From Bradyrhizobium sp. AZCC 2262 (GTDB lineage: Bacteria; Pseudomonadota; Alphaproteobacteria; Rhizobiales; Xanthobacteraceae), in assembly GCF_036924535.1 (NCBI RefSeq), contig NZ_JAZHRT010000001.1:6138001-6202000 (forward strand): a stretch of 64,000 nucleotides of DNA. Direction: 5' to 3'. Each line of letters begins with the position of its first letter. Positions within the stretch are counted from its first letter, which is position 1. Shown here one piece after another: positions 26,698 through 35,132 of the stretch. The translations under genes were made by a program, and so were the position numbers. Below the pieces are notes generated by a model that searched no databases, was not told where the DNA came from, and saw only the letters and a program-made list of their open reading frames with translations.

Positions 26698-27102
26698 CTA
26701 ATGTCCATCTATCGGTCTAAACATCGGAACGAGCGATCCGTTTTTTGACGTAGCGTATACAGCCTCGACTATCTGGCCGACTCTGAGGCTTTCGAAGTCG
26801 CACTCGACAATGTTCGTCATCATCGCTGGTCCCTCGTCGAGCTGCACGTAAGCGAGTACATACGGATTATCGACCCTTCGCATCACGGTATATGAGTAGA
26901 TCTGTGCCTTGCCCGAAGCCAACGCCCAGTCGACGTCGGCAGAAAGGCAGAACGGACAAAAATGCCGCGGGTAAAAGAACGCCTTCTGACACTTCGTGCA
27001 CTGGCCGATTCGGAGTTGTCGCCTGTTCGCCGCGGCCCAAAACTGCTCGTTGTCCAAATCAACATTAGGGGGCGGCACATCGGTCTGAATGGTTTCGGCC
27101 AT
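26698..27102 (-). CDS. DUF35 (Zn-ribbon/OB-fold) acyl-CoA-associated protein
   Basis: A 134-residue protein with a rubredoxin-like zinc ribbon (CTKCQK at 35-40, CPFC at 49-52) followed by an OB-fold (KAQIYSYTVMRRVDNPY). DUF35 proteins pair with thiolase-fold enzymes, delivering or positioning acyl-CoA; known examples are the partners of archaeal acetoacetyl-CoA thiolase/HMG-CoA synthase and of the steroid aldolase Ltp2. It lies 3 bases after the thiolase-like gene, which strongly indicates a complex. Confidence 0.9.
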   Translation of the reverse strand: MAETIQTDVPPPNVDLDNEQFWAAANRRQLRIGQCTKCQKAFFYPRHFCPFCLSADVDWALASGKAQIYSYTVMRRVDNPYVLAYVQLDEGPAMMTNIVECDFESLRVGQIVEAVYATSKNGSLVPMFRPIDGH

Positions 27103-27105
27103 CGT

Positions 27106-28272
27106 CTACTCTCTTTCCAGAACCAGTGTCGCGCTGCAGTGACGCGAGGCAATCCAGCCGCCCGTGCCATGAGCAAGCGCAATATCGCAGTTCGGGACCT
27201 GGACACGGGGATGGGCCTCACCGCGCAGCTGACGAACTGTTTCAATCACCTTGGTCATTCCACCGCGGTTTGATGGATGGTTGTTACAAAGGCCGCCTCC
27301 ATCGGTGTTAAACGGCAGCCGACCGACCCCAGAGATCAAATTTCCTTCGCTGACGAACTGGCCGCCCTTCCCTTTCTCGCAAAAACCCAAATCCTCAAGC
27401 GCGATAAGAACAGAAATCGTGAAGCTGTCGTAAATGCAGGCGCACTTAATATCTTTCGGAGTAACGCCCGCCTCGGCAAGAGCTTGTGCGCCGGAGACGA
27501 CCGCGCCGGACGACGTTATATCCGGATAGCCGCCACGAATATGCTTCACGAACTCTCCGGCGCCTCGGACCCTGACCTTAGGGCGAGCGAGCGACCTGGC
27601 GATCTCAGGGCTTACAACAACGAGGGCTCCTCCACCGTCAGTTATGACGCAGCAGTCCAGCCGGTGCAAAGGATCGGCCACCATTGGGGAATTGACAACT
27701 TCCTCCACCGTCACGACGTTTCGGAGCAACGCCAGCGGGTTGTGTTGGGCATGGACGGAAGCCGCGACCTTGATCCACGCGAGTTGCTCGCCCGTCGTGC
27801 CAAATTCGTGCATATGGCGTGCAGCGGCCATCGCGTACATACCAACGACCGATGATCGATAAGGGCTCTCGAAACCGACGTCGGGCCCTGCGAATCTCGA
27901 CGCAACAGTGATCTTTCCCTCAGCCCTGGGTCGACCCGCCAGTGTGATAAGCGCGACTGAACACTTGCCCGCTGCTATGGCCTGAGTCGCGTGATTCACG
28001 TGCAGTAAATAGGACGACCCTCCGACATCGGTCGAGTCAACGATTTGCGGCTTGATCCCAAGATGCTCGACGATGGCGATGGGGCCTAAACCGGGGGCAT
28101 CCGCCGTATAGAAGGCATCAACGTCCGCGATGCCTAGCCCCGCGTCTTCCAACGCGCCCCGGGCGACCTCGGCATGAAGCTGGGCAATACTTAGACCAGT
28201 CGCAAGCCGCGTCGGATGCTCGAAGGCTCCAGCGATGTATGCTGCTCCCGGGTTTGATGGTCTCGTCAGCAA
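27106..28272 (-). CDS. Thiolase-superfamily (SCP2/Ltp2-like) protein
   Basis: A 388-residue thiolase-fold protein of the sterol-carrier/lipid-transfer group. The usual nucleophilic Cys is not present: the corresponding loop reads DSTDVGGSSYLLHV. The central His loop reads NTDGGGLCNNHPSNRGG and the C-terminal loop AHGTGGW replaces the normal Cys-Gly-Gly. Claisen thiolysis is therefore unlikely, whereas retro-aldol cleavage as in Ltp2 or a scaffolding role fits. The adjacent DUF35 gene supports an aldolase-type complex. It follows the binding-protein gene by 34 bases. Confidence 0.88.
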   Translation of the reverse strand: MLTRPSNPGAAYIAGAFEHPTRLATGLSIAQLHAEVARGALEDAGLGIADVDAFYTADAPGLGPIAIVEHLGIKPQIVDSTDVGGSSYLLHVNHATQAIAAGKCSVALITLAGRPRAEGKITVASRFAGPDVGFESPYRSSVVGMYAMAAARHMHEFGTTGEQLAWIKVAASVHAQHNPLALLRNVVTVEEVVNSPMVADPLHRLDCCVITDGGGALVVVSPEIARSLARPKVRVRGAGEFVKHIRGGYPDITSSGAVVSGAQALAEAGVTPKDIKCACIYDSFTISVLIALEDLGFCEKGKGGQFVSEGNLISGVGRLPFNTDGGGLCNNHPSNRGGMTKVIETVRQLRGEAHPRVQVPNCDIALAHGTGGWIASRHCSATLVLERE

Positions 28273-28306
28273 CTTGCGCTCCTGGATTTCAACGGTTTCT
28301 TGCGGC

Positions 28307-29515
28307 TTATGGACTTAGGATCGGCCCAAACAGAACCCAATGCTCGCCGTTGAACCGCATCATTTGGAATTGATCGATCGGAACAAAATCGGTAGGGCTC
28401 GTGTTCATCGTAATACCGGGAAGCAACAGCCCGATTTCTACATTGCGAAGATTCGCCGCCTGCGTCATGAAGTTTTCGCGGGTCAAATCGTCTCCGCATT
28501 GGCGAAGCAAATACACAAGGCTCTGCGCAGAAGCGTAACCGAGTGCGGCAATATCGTCTTTGGCACCAGATGGATAATGCCGGTCCATGAAGGCGAAGAA
28601 TTCCAGCATTCCCGGATCCTTGGCCCAAGCCGGATCCTCTGGATCTTTCCTATAGGCGGCCGACATTATTCCGACCGCATTCCCCAAACCCGCGGGCTTC
28701 AGCGTGGTGTCGATTGTCGCGGCTGTGTTACTGACATAGATCGTAGGCTTCCACGCCAACTCGGCAACAGTTCTGATGGCCTGAGTTGCGAACTTAGAAA
28801 TAGCCGCGACAACGAGTGTATCGGCTCCAGCCGCCTTTAGAGTGATCACCGACGACGAAATCGTCGGCTCGGAAGTCTCATAAGACGCTTGGGCAACAAG
28901 CATTTCGGGAGCTCGTTCGCCAAGTCCTTCTTTTAGACCGGCTAAGTAGTCCCGACCAAAATCGTCATTCTGATAAAGAATCGCAATCTTGGCGCTCGGG
29001 TTCTGCGAAATGATGTGTTTTCCGTAAATCACCCCTTCGCGTTGGTAGTGAGGGATCCATCCCATCGTCCATGGAAATCTCGTTGGATCACCAAATTTCG
29101 TAGCTCCGGAGGCCACAAATATCTGCGGGACCTTCTTTTGATTTAGATACTTCATCGTAGCGGTATTCGATGCTGTTCCGGGGGAACTGAAAATCGCGAA
29201 TACCTCGTCGCTTTCAACGAGTTTTCGCGTTTGTTCGACGGACTTGGGAGGGCTAAAGGCGTCGTCATAGGAAATGAAGGCAATCTTTCGGCCGTTGATG
29301 CCGCCTTCGTCGTTGATCTTCTTGAAGTAGGCCTCCTCTACTTTTCCCAAGAGACTATATCCGGATGCCGGACCGCTATAAGGCATCAGATTGCCGATCT
29401 TGATTTCCGTGGCGCTCACGCCTGGAACCGGCTTTGCGTCGCTGGCGACAACTTCACCAACTTGCAAGAATAGCAGCGCGCAACCTAGGAAAAGCAGTTT
29501 CACAGCCTTGCTCAC
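28307..29515 (-). CDS. ABC solute-binding protein (Peripla_BP_6), paralogue 1
   Basis: A 402-residue periplasmic binding protein. The signal peptide is residues 1-24 (KAVKLLFLGCALLFLQVGEV). The mature start (VSATEIKIGNLMPYSGPASG) and GGINGRKIAFISYDDAFSPP are shared with the proteins at 35.1 and 42.9 kb. Start is GTG at 29515. It is the second gene of the minus-strand CoA-ester operon and probably captures the growth substrate. Its 5' end and upstream sequence occur as degraded copies at 45.4 and 58.9 kb. Confidence 0.92.
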   Translation of the reverse strand: MSKAVKLLFLGCALLFLQVGEVVASDAKPVPGVSATEIKIGNLMPYSGPASGYSLLGKVEEAYFKKINDEGGINGRKIAFISYDDAFSPPKSVEQTRKLVESDEVFAIFSSPGTASNTATMKYLNQKKVPQIFVASGATKFGDPTRFPWTMGWIPHYQREGVIYGKHIISQNPSAKIAILYQNDDFGRDYLAGLKEGLGERAPEMLVAQASYETSEPTISSSVITLKAAGADTLVVAAISKFATQAIRTVAELAWKPTIYVSNTAATIDTTLKPAGLGNAVGIMSAAYRKDPEDPAWAKDPGMLEFFAFMDRHYPSGAKDDIAALGYASAQSLVYLLRQCGDDLTRENFMTQAANLRNVEIGLLLPGITMNTSPTDFVPIDQFQMMRFNGEHWVLFGPILSP

Positions 29516-29685
29516 TCTTCGAAAGGGATGTTCGGTAGTTTTTACTTAGAGCGGGGTCCGTCTTTTGCGGACGCTTGCCAACGAAACACGCCCCTGGAAC
29601 GCAACAATGAGATGACCACAAAGCAAGCGCAAATACTCATTGCCGATGACCTGAGAGGATATACATATGATTGACGCGGCGTACG
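29443..29685. repeat. Dispersed segment, copy A (binding-protein 5' end plus upstream)
   Basis: This stretch, covering the signal-peptide region of the minus-strand binding-protein gene and about 170 bases upstream, recurs at 45376-45580 and 58942-59175. Shared blocks include the ggcgacaactt start, tgctcac, acttgcca and gatgacct-agaggat. Copies B and C have no binding-protein body attached, so this copy looks like the source or closest intact relative. Confidence 0.75.
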
Positions 29686-29952
29686 TAGCCAGACTGGATA
29701 GCTGCCAGCTTGACGATGGGGTGATGGTTGGCTGCAAGTTTGCCGAAACGTGTTGCAATACGTCGACACTGCGATCGCGTCGCTGATCTCTGTCGGCCCC
29801 CCTTTTTGGTTGCGCATGCCGGGATCACGGCCTCGGCGGGCACCGACAGCCTTCGCGACGTTTCGTTCCGAAACAATGTTTCTTCCGCTTCCGCCAAGCG
29901 AAGCGGACTTTAGGCAAGCAGTCTCCTCGGAAGGTTGCTCGGGTGCTCTGTG
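29686..29952. other. Intergenic spacer between SDR and binding-protein genes
   Basis: Together with the preceding copy-A segment this leaves 437 bases without a gene between 29516 and 29952. No open frame with coding character was recognised. It probably carries the binding-protein promoter on the minus strand. Confidence 0.45.
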
Positions 29953-30723
29953 CTAAACTGAAATGTGAAATCCGCCGTCAACCGCGATGTGTTGGCCGGT
30001 AATATACGAAGCGGCGTCAGAGAGCAGAAAGCAAACAGGCTTGACCGCCTCTTCCGGCTGCGCCCAACGGCCCATCGGGATCTTCGCCAAAATGCCATCG
30101 CGAAATTTGTCGCCCCGGATCGTTTCAGTCATTGGTGTTTCGACCACCCCGAAACAAACCGAATTCGTGCGGACGCCGAACTTCGACCACTCTTTTGCGG
30201 CGGTCATTGTCATCCCGAGAAGACCACTCTTCGCCGCAGCATAGTTTATCTGGCCAATAGCCCCGGCTCGTCCCGCATCCGACGATATATTGACGATCGA
30301 TCCGGAGTTTTGCTGACCGCCCTTTGCCTCCTTGACCATGGTCCGACCGACGGCCTGTGTCCACAGAAAGGCTCCTGTCAGGTGTACCGCAATGACCTCG
30401 GTCCACTGTTGCAACGTCATCTTCTCGATCATCGCCGGCCTGGTGATTCCAGCATTATTCACGAGGCCGTGTATGGAGCCGAAACGTGAAGTGACGTCGC
30501 GCACAGTCGCCTCGGCAAATTCCGGGTCCGCGACGCTGCCAACGTAAGGCAGCAGGTGACCGTTCTTGGCTGTTGCCAATGCTTCCAGCTTCTCTGCGTT
30601 GAGATCAACACCGACAACCCTCGCACCTAAGTCAATCGCCAACGCTGCAATCGCGCGCCCAATCCCCTGCGCCGCGCCCGTAACAACAATTACTTTTCCC
30701 CTTAACGACATCATCTCTTCCAT
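29953..30723 (-). CDS. Short-chain dehydrogenase/reductase (FabG-like)
   Basis: A 256-residue classical SDR: VTGAAQGIGRAIA at about 14-26, LVNNAGITR, SIVNISSDAGRAGAIGQINY with catalytic Ser, YAAAKSGLLG with Tyr-x3-Lys, and the C-terminal YITGQHIAVDGGFHI. Start at 30723 follows AGGAGCAG; a longer frame to 30774 is unsupported. It probably reduces or oxidises a 3-hydroxyacyl-CoA or cyclic alcohol in the minus-strand operon. A frameshifted, internally deleted copy lies at 45.7-46.1 kb. Confidence 0.92.
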   Translation of the reverse strand: MEEMMSLRGKVIVVTGAAQGIGRAIAALAIDLGARVVGVDLNAEKLEALATAKNGHLLPYVGSVADPEFAEATVRDVTSRFGSIHGLVNNAGITRPAMIEKMTLQQWTEVIAVHLTGAFLWTQAVGRTMVKEAKGGQQNSGSIVNISSDAGRAGAIGQINYAAAKSGLLGMTMTAAKEWSKFGVRTNSVCFGVVETPMTETIRGDKFRDGILAKIPMGRWAQPEEAVKPVCFLLSDAASYITGQHIAVDGGFHISV

Positions 30724-31041
30724 CGACTGCTCCTGTCTGCTTCGACCGATCCTCCGCTTCTCTCTTATCTCCACTCAGAAATCAAATGTGAGATTAGTCG
30801 CTTCTCATAGGATAGCAGTATTACCGGATACAATAATCATCTTAGACGTCGCCTTCGGAAGGCTGTCATAGTCACACCTACTCGAAGAGCTCACTCATAA
30901 CACTCGGCTCTCACCCAGGAAGCGCCGAATACACGACATCCGGAAATGCCGTCATCGATTGAACCGGTCAATTTGATCCAGCCTCGAAAGATGAAGTCTT
31001 TGTCGAAGTTGAAATTGATCGCGGCCTATTGGGAGTGACGC
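30724..31041. promoter_or_regulatory. Divergent promoter region with conserved upstream block
   Basis: About 320 bases between the minus-strand SDR and the plus-strand phosphotransferase. The half next to the SDR (to about 30890) is repeated at 46073-46230, including AGGATAGCAGTATYACCGGA and CCGCCTTCGGAAGGCTGTCA-like stretches. Its conservation beside a dead SDR copy shows the promoter was duplicated together with the gene. No specific operator could be assigned. Confidence 0.55.
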
Positions 31042-32100
31042 ATGAGCGGGGAGCCCTGGCAGGATCTCGTCGATCTCGGGAAGCTGCGCGCGTGGATGGA
31101 CGCTCGTGACCTTGGAGGAGGCCCGATTGAGAATCCCACGGCCTTGGCGGGCGGCACCCAGAATATTCTGTTGCGGTTCGAACGCGACAGTCGCAGCTAT
31201 GTCCTGCGGCGATCGCCGCGCAGTCCACGTGGCGACGGCAACGCCACCAACCGTCGTGAGGCGCGGGTGCTCGGCGCCCTCACAGGTTCCGACGTTCCGC
31301 ATCCCGGCCTGATCGCTGCCTGCTCGTTGACCGATGTGATCGGCGCGGCCTTTTATTTGATGGAGCCGGTGAAGGGGTTCAATGCCACGCTTGCGTTGCC
31401 GCCGCTCCATGCTGGAGATGGCGCGACCCGTCGGCGCATGGGATTTGCGCTGGTCGACGGCGCTTTGGCGCTCGGGCGTTTCGATTACAAGGCAGCTGGT
31501 CTGGAGGATTTCGGCAAGATCGATGGCTTTCTGGAGCGGCAGGTTCCGCGCTGGCGCGCGCTCCTCGACAGCTACCGTGACTATAAGGACTGGCCCGGTC
31601 CGGCTTCGATCCCGGGCATTGCGACTGTAGCAAATTGGCTGATCGGCAATACCCCACCCCGCTTCACGCCGGGTCTTCTGCATGGCGACTATCATCTAGC
31701 CAACGTCATGTTCTGCAACGATGGTCCCGAGCTTGCCGCGATCGTTGATTGGGAACTAGCCACGATTGGTGATCCGCTGCTCGACATGGGTTGGGTTATG
31801 GCGACTTGGCCAGAGCCCGACGGCCGGTCCATCTCCGGGAACCCGATTGAGCCATGGGAGGGCTTTCCGCGCATTGAGGAACTGCTCGCCCATTATGCGG
31901 CGGGAAGCACTCGCGACACTTCGTATATGCGTTGGTACGGCGTTCTCGGTTGCTACAAATTGGGGATCATTCTTGAAGGCACTCACGCGCGTGCATGCGC
32001 GGGCGTCGCATCAAAGTTGACGGGAGATCGGCTGCACGGTGCATCTGTGACGTTATTCCAGCGCGCGCTGGGATGGCTTGAGCGGGATAAGTTGATCTAG
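31042..32100 (+). CDS. Aminoglycoside-phosphotransferase-family kinase (ACAD10/11-type)
   Basis: A 352-residue APH/choline-kinase-fold protein: N-lobe NPTALAGGTQNILLRFE, catalytic loop LLHGDYHLANVMF and the metal-binding IVDWELATIGDPLLDMGW. In bacteria this group accompanies acyl-CoA dehydrogenases and ligases and resembles the kinase domain of ACAD10/11, which phosphorylates 4-hydroxyacyl-CoA so that the hydroxyl can be eliminated. GGGAG precedes the ATG at 31042. The downstream acyl-CoA ligase supports that role; antibiotic resistance is unlikely. A fragment copy is at 41.6-42.1 kb. Confidence 0.88.
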   Translation: MSGEPWQDLVDLGKLRAWMDARDLGGGPIENPTALAGGTQNILLRFERDSRSYVLRRSPRSPRGDGNATNRREARVLGALTGSDVPHPGLIAACSLTDVIGAAFYLMEPVKGFNATLALPPLHAGDGATRRRMGFALVDGALALGRFDYKAAGLEDFGKIDGFLERQVPRWRALLDSYRDYKDWPGPASIPGIATVANWLIGNTPPRFTPGLLHGDYHLANVMFCNDGPELAAIVDWELATIGDPLLDMGWVMATWPEPDGRSISGNPIEPWEGFPRIEELLAHYAAGSTRDTSYMRWYGVLGCYKLGIILEGTHARACAGVASKLTGDRLHGASVTLFQRALGWLERDKLI

Positions 32101-32174
32101 GCGGATTGGCGGCAGCCGATGCGCCCAAAAGAACAGTGGGACGAACAAGAGAAGAGACGACAAGGGAAGGTTAT

Positions 32175-33746
32175 ATGACAATCGAACAGCGCCCGTACCA
32201 TATCGCAATCTATGCGAAAGAAACCCCGAACCGGCCTGCGTTTGTGATGGGGACGACTGGCGACGTGATCAGCTATTCCGAACTGGACAGGCAGTCGCGC
32301 AAACTCGCGCGATACTTGAACGAACAAGGTATTGTTCCAGGGGACCACCTCGCGATCATGATGAACAACAGCAAAGACTATTTTGTCGTCTGCTGGGCCG
32401 CCCAGCGTTTGGGCCTGATCTACACGCCTATCAACTGGCATCTTGCCGCGAGCGAAGTAGCCTATATCGTGCAGAATTGCGAAGCCAAAATCCTCGTCGT
32501 GTCGGAAGAGGTCCGCCATGTTGCTGAAGCGATTTCGCAAGATATCCCGGGCGTGAGCGTTGCCCTCACGCATGGGCAAGCTTTCGGGAGGTTTCGCAAT
32601 CTCGGAGAGGTCATCGAGAGCACCTCGGATGGTTCGGACGTTGGCCTCTTGGAGGGCGAATGCATGTTCTATTCGTCCGGCACAACAGGCCGTCCGAAGG
32701 GCATCTTCAAGACGGAACGCGGACAACTTTCGTGGGGGCAGCAACCTCCTATCACTCAATTCTTGCGCTCATTTTACGGATTCGATCGTGACACCGTCTA
32801 TCTGGTTCCGGCGCCGCTCTATCACGCGGCCGGCCTCGCGTGGAGCATGAACGTACTGCGCGCCGGCGGCACAGTGGTGGTCGTTAACAAGTTCGATTCG
32901 CTCGAGACGCTCCGGCTGATTGAAACCTACAAGGTCACGCACTCCCAATTCGTTCCGACGATGTTCGTGCGAATGCTGCGCCTGCCAGAAGCGGAGAGGA
33001 CGCAATATGACATCTCCAGTCTGAAGGTCGTCATTCACGCGGCGGCACCTTGTCCGCCGGAAATCAAACGGAAGATGATCAAATGGCTAGGCCCCATCGT
33101 CTATGAGTATTACGCCGGGAGCGAGGCTAGCGGCCTGACGGCAGTCGACACGCCAACCTGGCTCAGTCATCCCGGCACGGTAGGCCGTCCCGTTTTTGGC
33201 CAGGTTCACATCGTTGGCGAGGACGGCGAAGAATTGCCCACCGGCGAAGTCGGCACGATCTATTTCAGTGGGGGCAGCCGGTTCGAATATTTCAAGGACG
33301 TTGAAAAAACAGCATCATCACATAACGCGCGGGGCTGGAGCACGCTGGGCGACATTGGTCACGTCGATGCGGACGGATTTGTATATCTGTGTGACAGGCG
33401 CGCGGATCTAATCCTTTCCGGCGGCGTCAACATCTATCCGCGGGAAATCGAGGATGTGCTTATCCAACATCCATCGGTGTTAGACGTCGCAGTTATCGGT
33501 GTTCCGAGCCTCGAGTTCGGACAGGATGTCAAAGCCGTCGTCGAACTAAAGGCCGGCGCCAAGGAAAGCGAAGAACTCGGTGCCGATATGATCGCCTTTT
33601 GTCGAGAACGTATCGCCTCCTACAAATGTCCCAAGACAGTTGATTTCGCGGTACTCCCACGGTTGCCGAACGGCAAGATGTTGAAGCGTGAGTTGCGGGA
33701 GCACTATCTGAAGTTGGTAAGTATCGGTGGTAGCGAGGCGGCTTGA
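32175..33746 (+). CDS. AMP-dependent acyl-CoA ligase
   Basis: A 523-residue ANL-superfamily ligase. The P-loop MFYSSGTTGRPKGIF is near residue 165, the adenine motif YEYYAGSEASG near 310, GWSTLGDIGHVDADGF near 390, and the C-terminal Lys in LPNGKMLKRELREHY. It forms an acyl-CoA from a carboxylic acid, ATP and CoA. Start at 32175 follows GGGAAGG; the frame extends to a TTG at 32106. It lies 74 bases after the kinase gene and probably supplies the CoA ester used by this block. Confidence 0.93.
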   Translation: MTIEQRPYHIAIYAKETPNRPAFVMGTTGDVISYSELDRQSRKLARYLNEQGIVPGDHLAIMMNNSKDYFVVCWAAQRLGLIYTPINWHLAASEVAYIVQNCEAKILVVSEEVRHVAEAISQDIPGVSVALTHGQAFGRFRNLGEVIESTSDGSDVGLLEGECMFYSSGTTGRPKGIFKTERGQLSWGQQPPITQFLRSFYGFDRDTVYLVPAPLYHAAGLAWSMNVLRAGGTVVVVNKFDSLETLRLIETYKVTHSQFVPTMFVRMLRLPEAERTQYDISSLKVVIHAAAPCPPEIKRKMIKWLGPIVYEYYAGSEASGLTAVDTPTWLSHPGTVGRPVFGQVHIVGEDGEELPTGEVGTIYFSGGSRFEYFKDVEKTASSHNARGWSTLGDIGHVDADGFVYLCDRRADLILSGGVNIYPREIEDVLIQHPSVLDVAVIGVPSLEFGQDVKAVVELKAGAKESEELGADMIAFCRERIASYKCPKTVDFAVLPRLPNGKMLKRELREHYLKLVSIGGSEAA

Positions 33747-33809
33747 TGCGGGTATGCCAAATAGAGGCTGTCCCGACGACATCCAGAGCGGAGCATTTCC
33801 GGGAAGACG

Positions 33810-34000
33810 ATGAGCGGGCCATTGCAAGGCTTGCGCGCGATCGAAATCGGCAGCGTGGGCCGGGCGCGTTCGCTGGGATGATGCTGGCGGACAACGGCGC
33901 TGACGTGATCCGGATCGATCGGTCTGTCACCTCCGTCTAGCCGCCGGACGACATCGCGACGCTGCGCGATCTGTTGTGCAGCGTCGATGACCTGATGGAA
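33810..34000 (+). pseudogene. CaiB-type CoA-transferase N-terminal remnant
   Basis: An ATG at 33810 with GGAAG upstream opens the reading MSGPLQGLRAIEIGSVG, the standard CaiB/racemase N-terminus. A shift is then needed to continue as GPGAFAGMMLADNGADVIRI. About 40 bases later DDIATLRDLLCSVDDLME resembles the next conserved segment. The remaining about 320 residues are missing, with the quinone oxidoreductase gene starting right after. A class III CoA-transferase once followed the acyl-CoA ligase here. Confidence 0.7.
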
Positions 34001-34013
34001 ATTGGGAGTAAGC

Positions 34014-34988
34014 ATGCGTGCAGTCGTCTGCGAACAATTCGGTGGCCCAGACCTATTAAAGGTGCGGGATTTGCCGACACCCGAGCCTGGCCCCGGCCAA
34101 ATCCGGATACGGTTGCATGCGGCCGGCGTCAATTTCCCCGACGGGTTGATCGTCGCGGGCAGTTATCAGACGAAGCTCGAGCCGCCGTTCGTGCCGGGAG
34201 GAGAAGGTGCGGGCGTCGTCGATGCTGTCGGAAAGGGCGTTACGGCCTTCGTGCCTGGCGACCGGGTGGCGGCTTTCGTCAGAGGTTCCTACGCTGAGCA
34301 GGTGATCGTCGACACGGACCGGGCGCTGCACCTGCCCGCGTCGGTCGGTTTTGATATCGCGGCAGCTTTCACCGTGACCTATGGAACGACCATCCATGCC
34401 TTGCGGACTCGGGCGAGAATTCGTCCGGGTGAGACGTTGCTCGTGTTGGGTGCCGGCGGTGGCGTCGGCAGCGCTGCTGTGGAACTTGGCAAGCTGCTCG
34501 GGGCACGGGTCATTGCTGCAGCCTCCAGCGCCGAGAAGCTCGATGTCGCGGCGCGTTGTGGCGCGGATGATTTGATCAACTATCGCATGGTCGATCTCCG
34601 TCAGGAGATGAAGAAACTCTGCGGGAGCAAGGGAGTGGATGTCGTTTATGATCCCGTTGGCGGGGATTTGTCGGAGCCGGCTTTCCGCTCACTCGGATGG
34701 TACGGGCGGTTTCTTGTGATCGGCTTCGCAGCCGGTCGGATTCCAGCCTTACCCCTCAACTTGCCTTTGCTGAAGGGTGCTTCGGTTATCGGTGTTTTTT
34801 GGGGGGCCTCCGTTGAGCAGCAGCCGGAGCAATTCCAGACCGATATGCAAGATCTCATTGGGTGGCTCGCGGAGGGCAAGCTGAAGCCGCACATCGGGGC
34901 GCGCTACTGTCTTGAGCAAGCCCCGCGCGCCATCGCGGACCTAATGGAAGGTCGGGCGACCGGAAAGCTCGTGATCGAGATCGATTAG
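34014..34988 (+). CDS. Zinc-independent NADPH:quinone oxidoreductase (MDR)
   Basis: A 324-residue medium-chain reductase of the QOR group. N-terminus MRAVVCEQFGGPDLLKVRDL, FVPGGEGAGVVDAVGKGV near 60, the coenzyme loop VLGAGGGVGSAAVELGKLLG near 147, and the ending TGKLVIEID. The zinc-ligand Cys/His set of alcohol dehydrogenases is absent. GGGAGTAAG precedes the ATG at 34014. It may act as an enoyl-CoA or quinone reductase. A 27-base stretch resembling its 3' end recurs at 37694-37720. Confidence 0.9.
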   Translation: MRAVVCEQFGGPDLLKVRDLPTPEPGPGQIRIRLHAAGVNFPDGLIVAGSYQTKLEPPFVPGGEGAGVVDAVGKGVTAFVPGDRVAAFVRGSYAEQVIVDTDRALHLPASVGFDIAAAFTVTYGTTIHALRTRARIRPGETLLVLGAGGGVGSAAVELGKLLGARVIAAASSAEKLDVAARCGADDLINYRMVDLRQEMKKLCGSKGVDVVYDPVGGDLSEPAFRSLGWYGRFLVIGFAAGRIPALPLNLPLLKGASVIGVFWGASVEQQPEQFQTDMQDLIGWLAEGKLKPHIGARYCLEQAPRAIADLMEGRATGKLVIEID

Positions 34989-35132
34989 CAAAAGCCTGAA
35001 TGGAGTTCGGCTTGCCTATGAAGCGGCTAGTCGTGGCTATGCCATGGCCGGAAATGCTTCAAACCAGATCGCGGATTGATGCGCGGAAGAGAAAATGGGC
35101 GTCAGGCTTCGAACACCTTAACGGAGAAGAAG

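Noticed and set aside
31042..32100. Aminoglycoside resistance gene
   Set aside because: The APH fold is present, but context with acyl-CoA ligase and dehydrogenases fits the ACAD10/11-type kinase group, not antibiotic modification.
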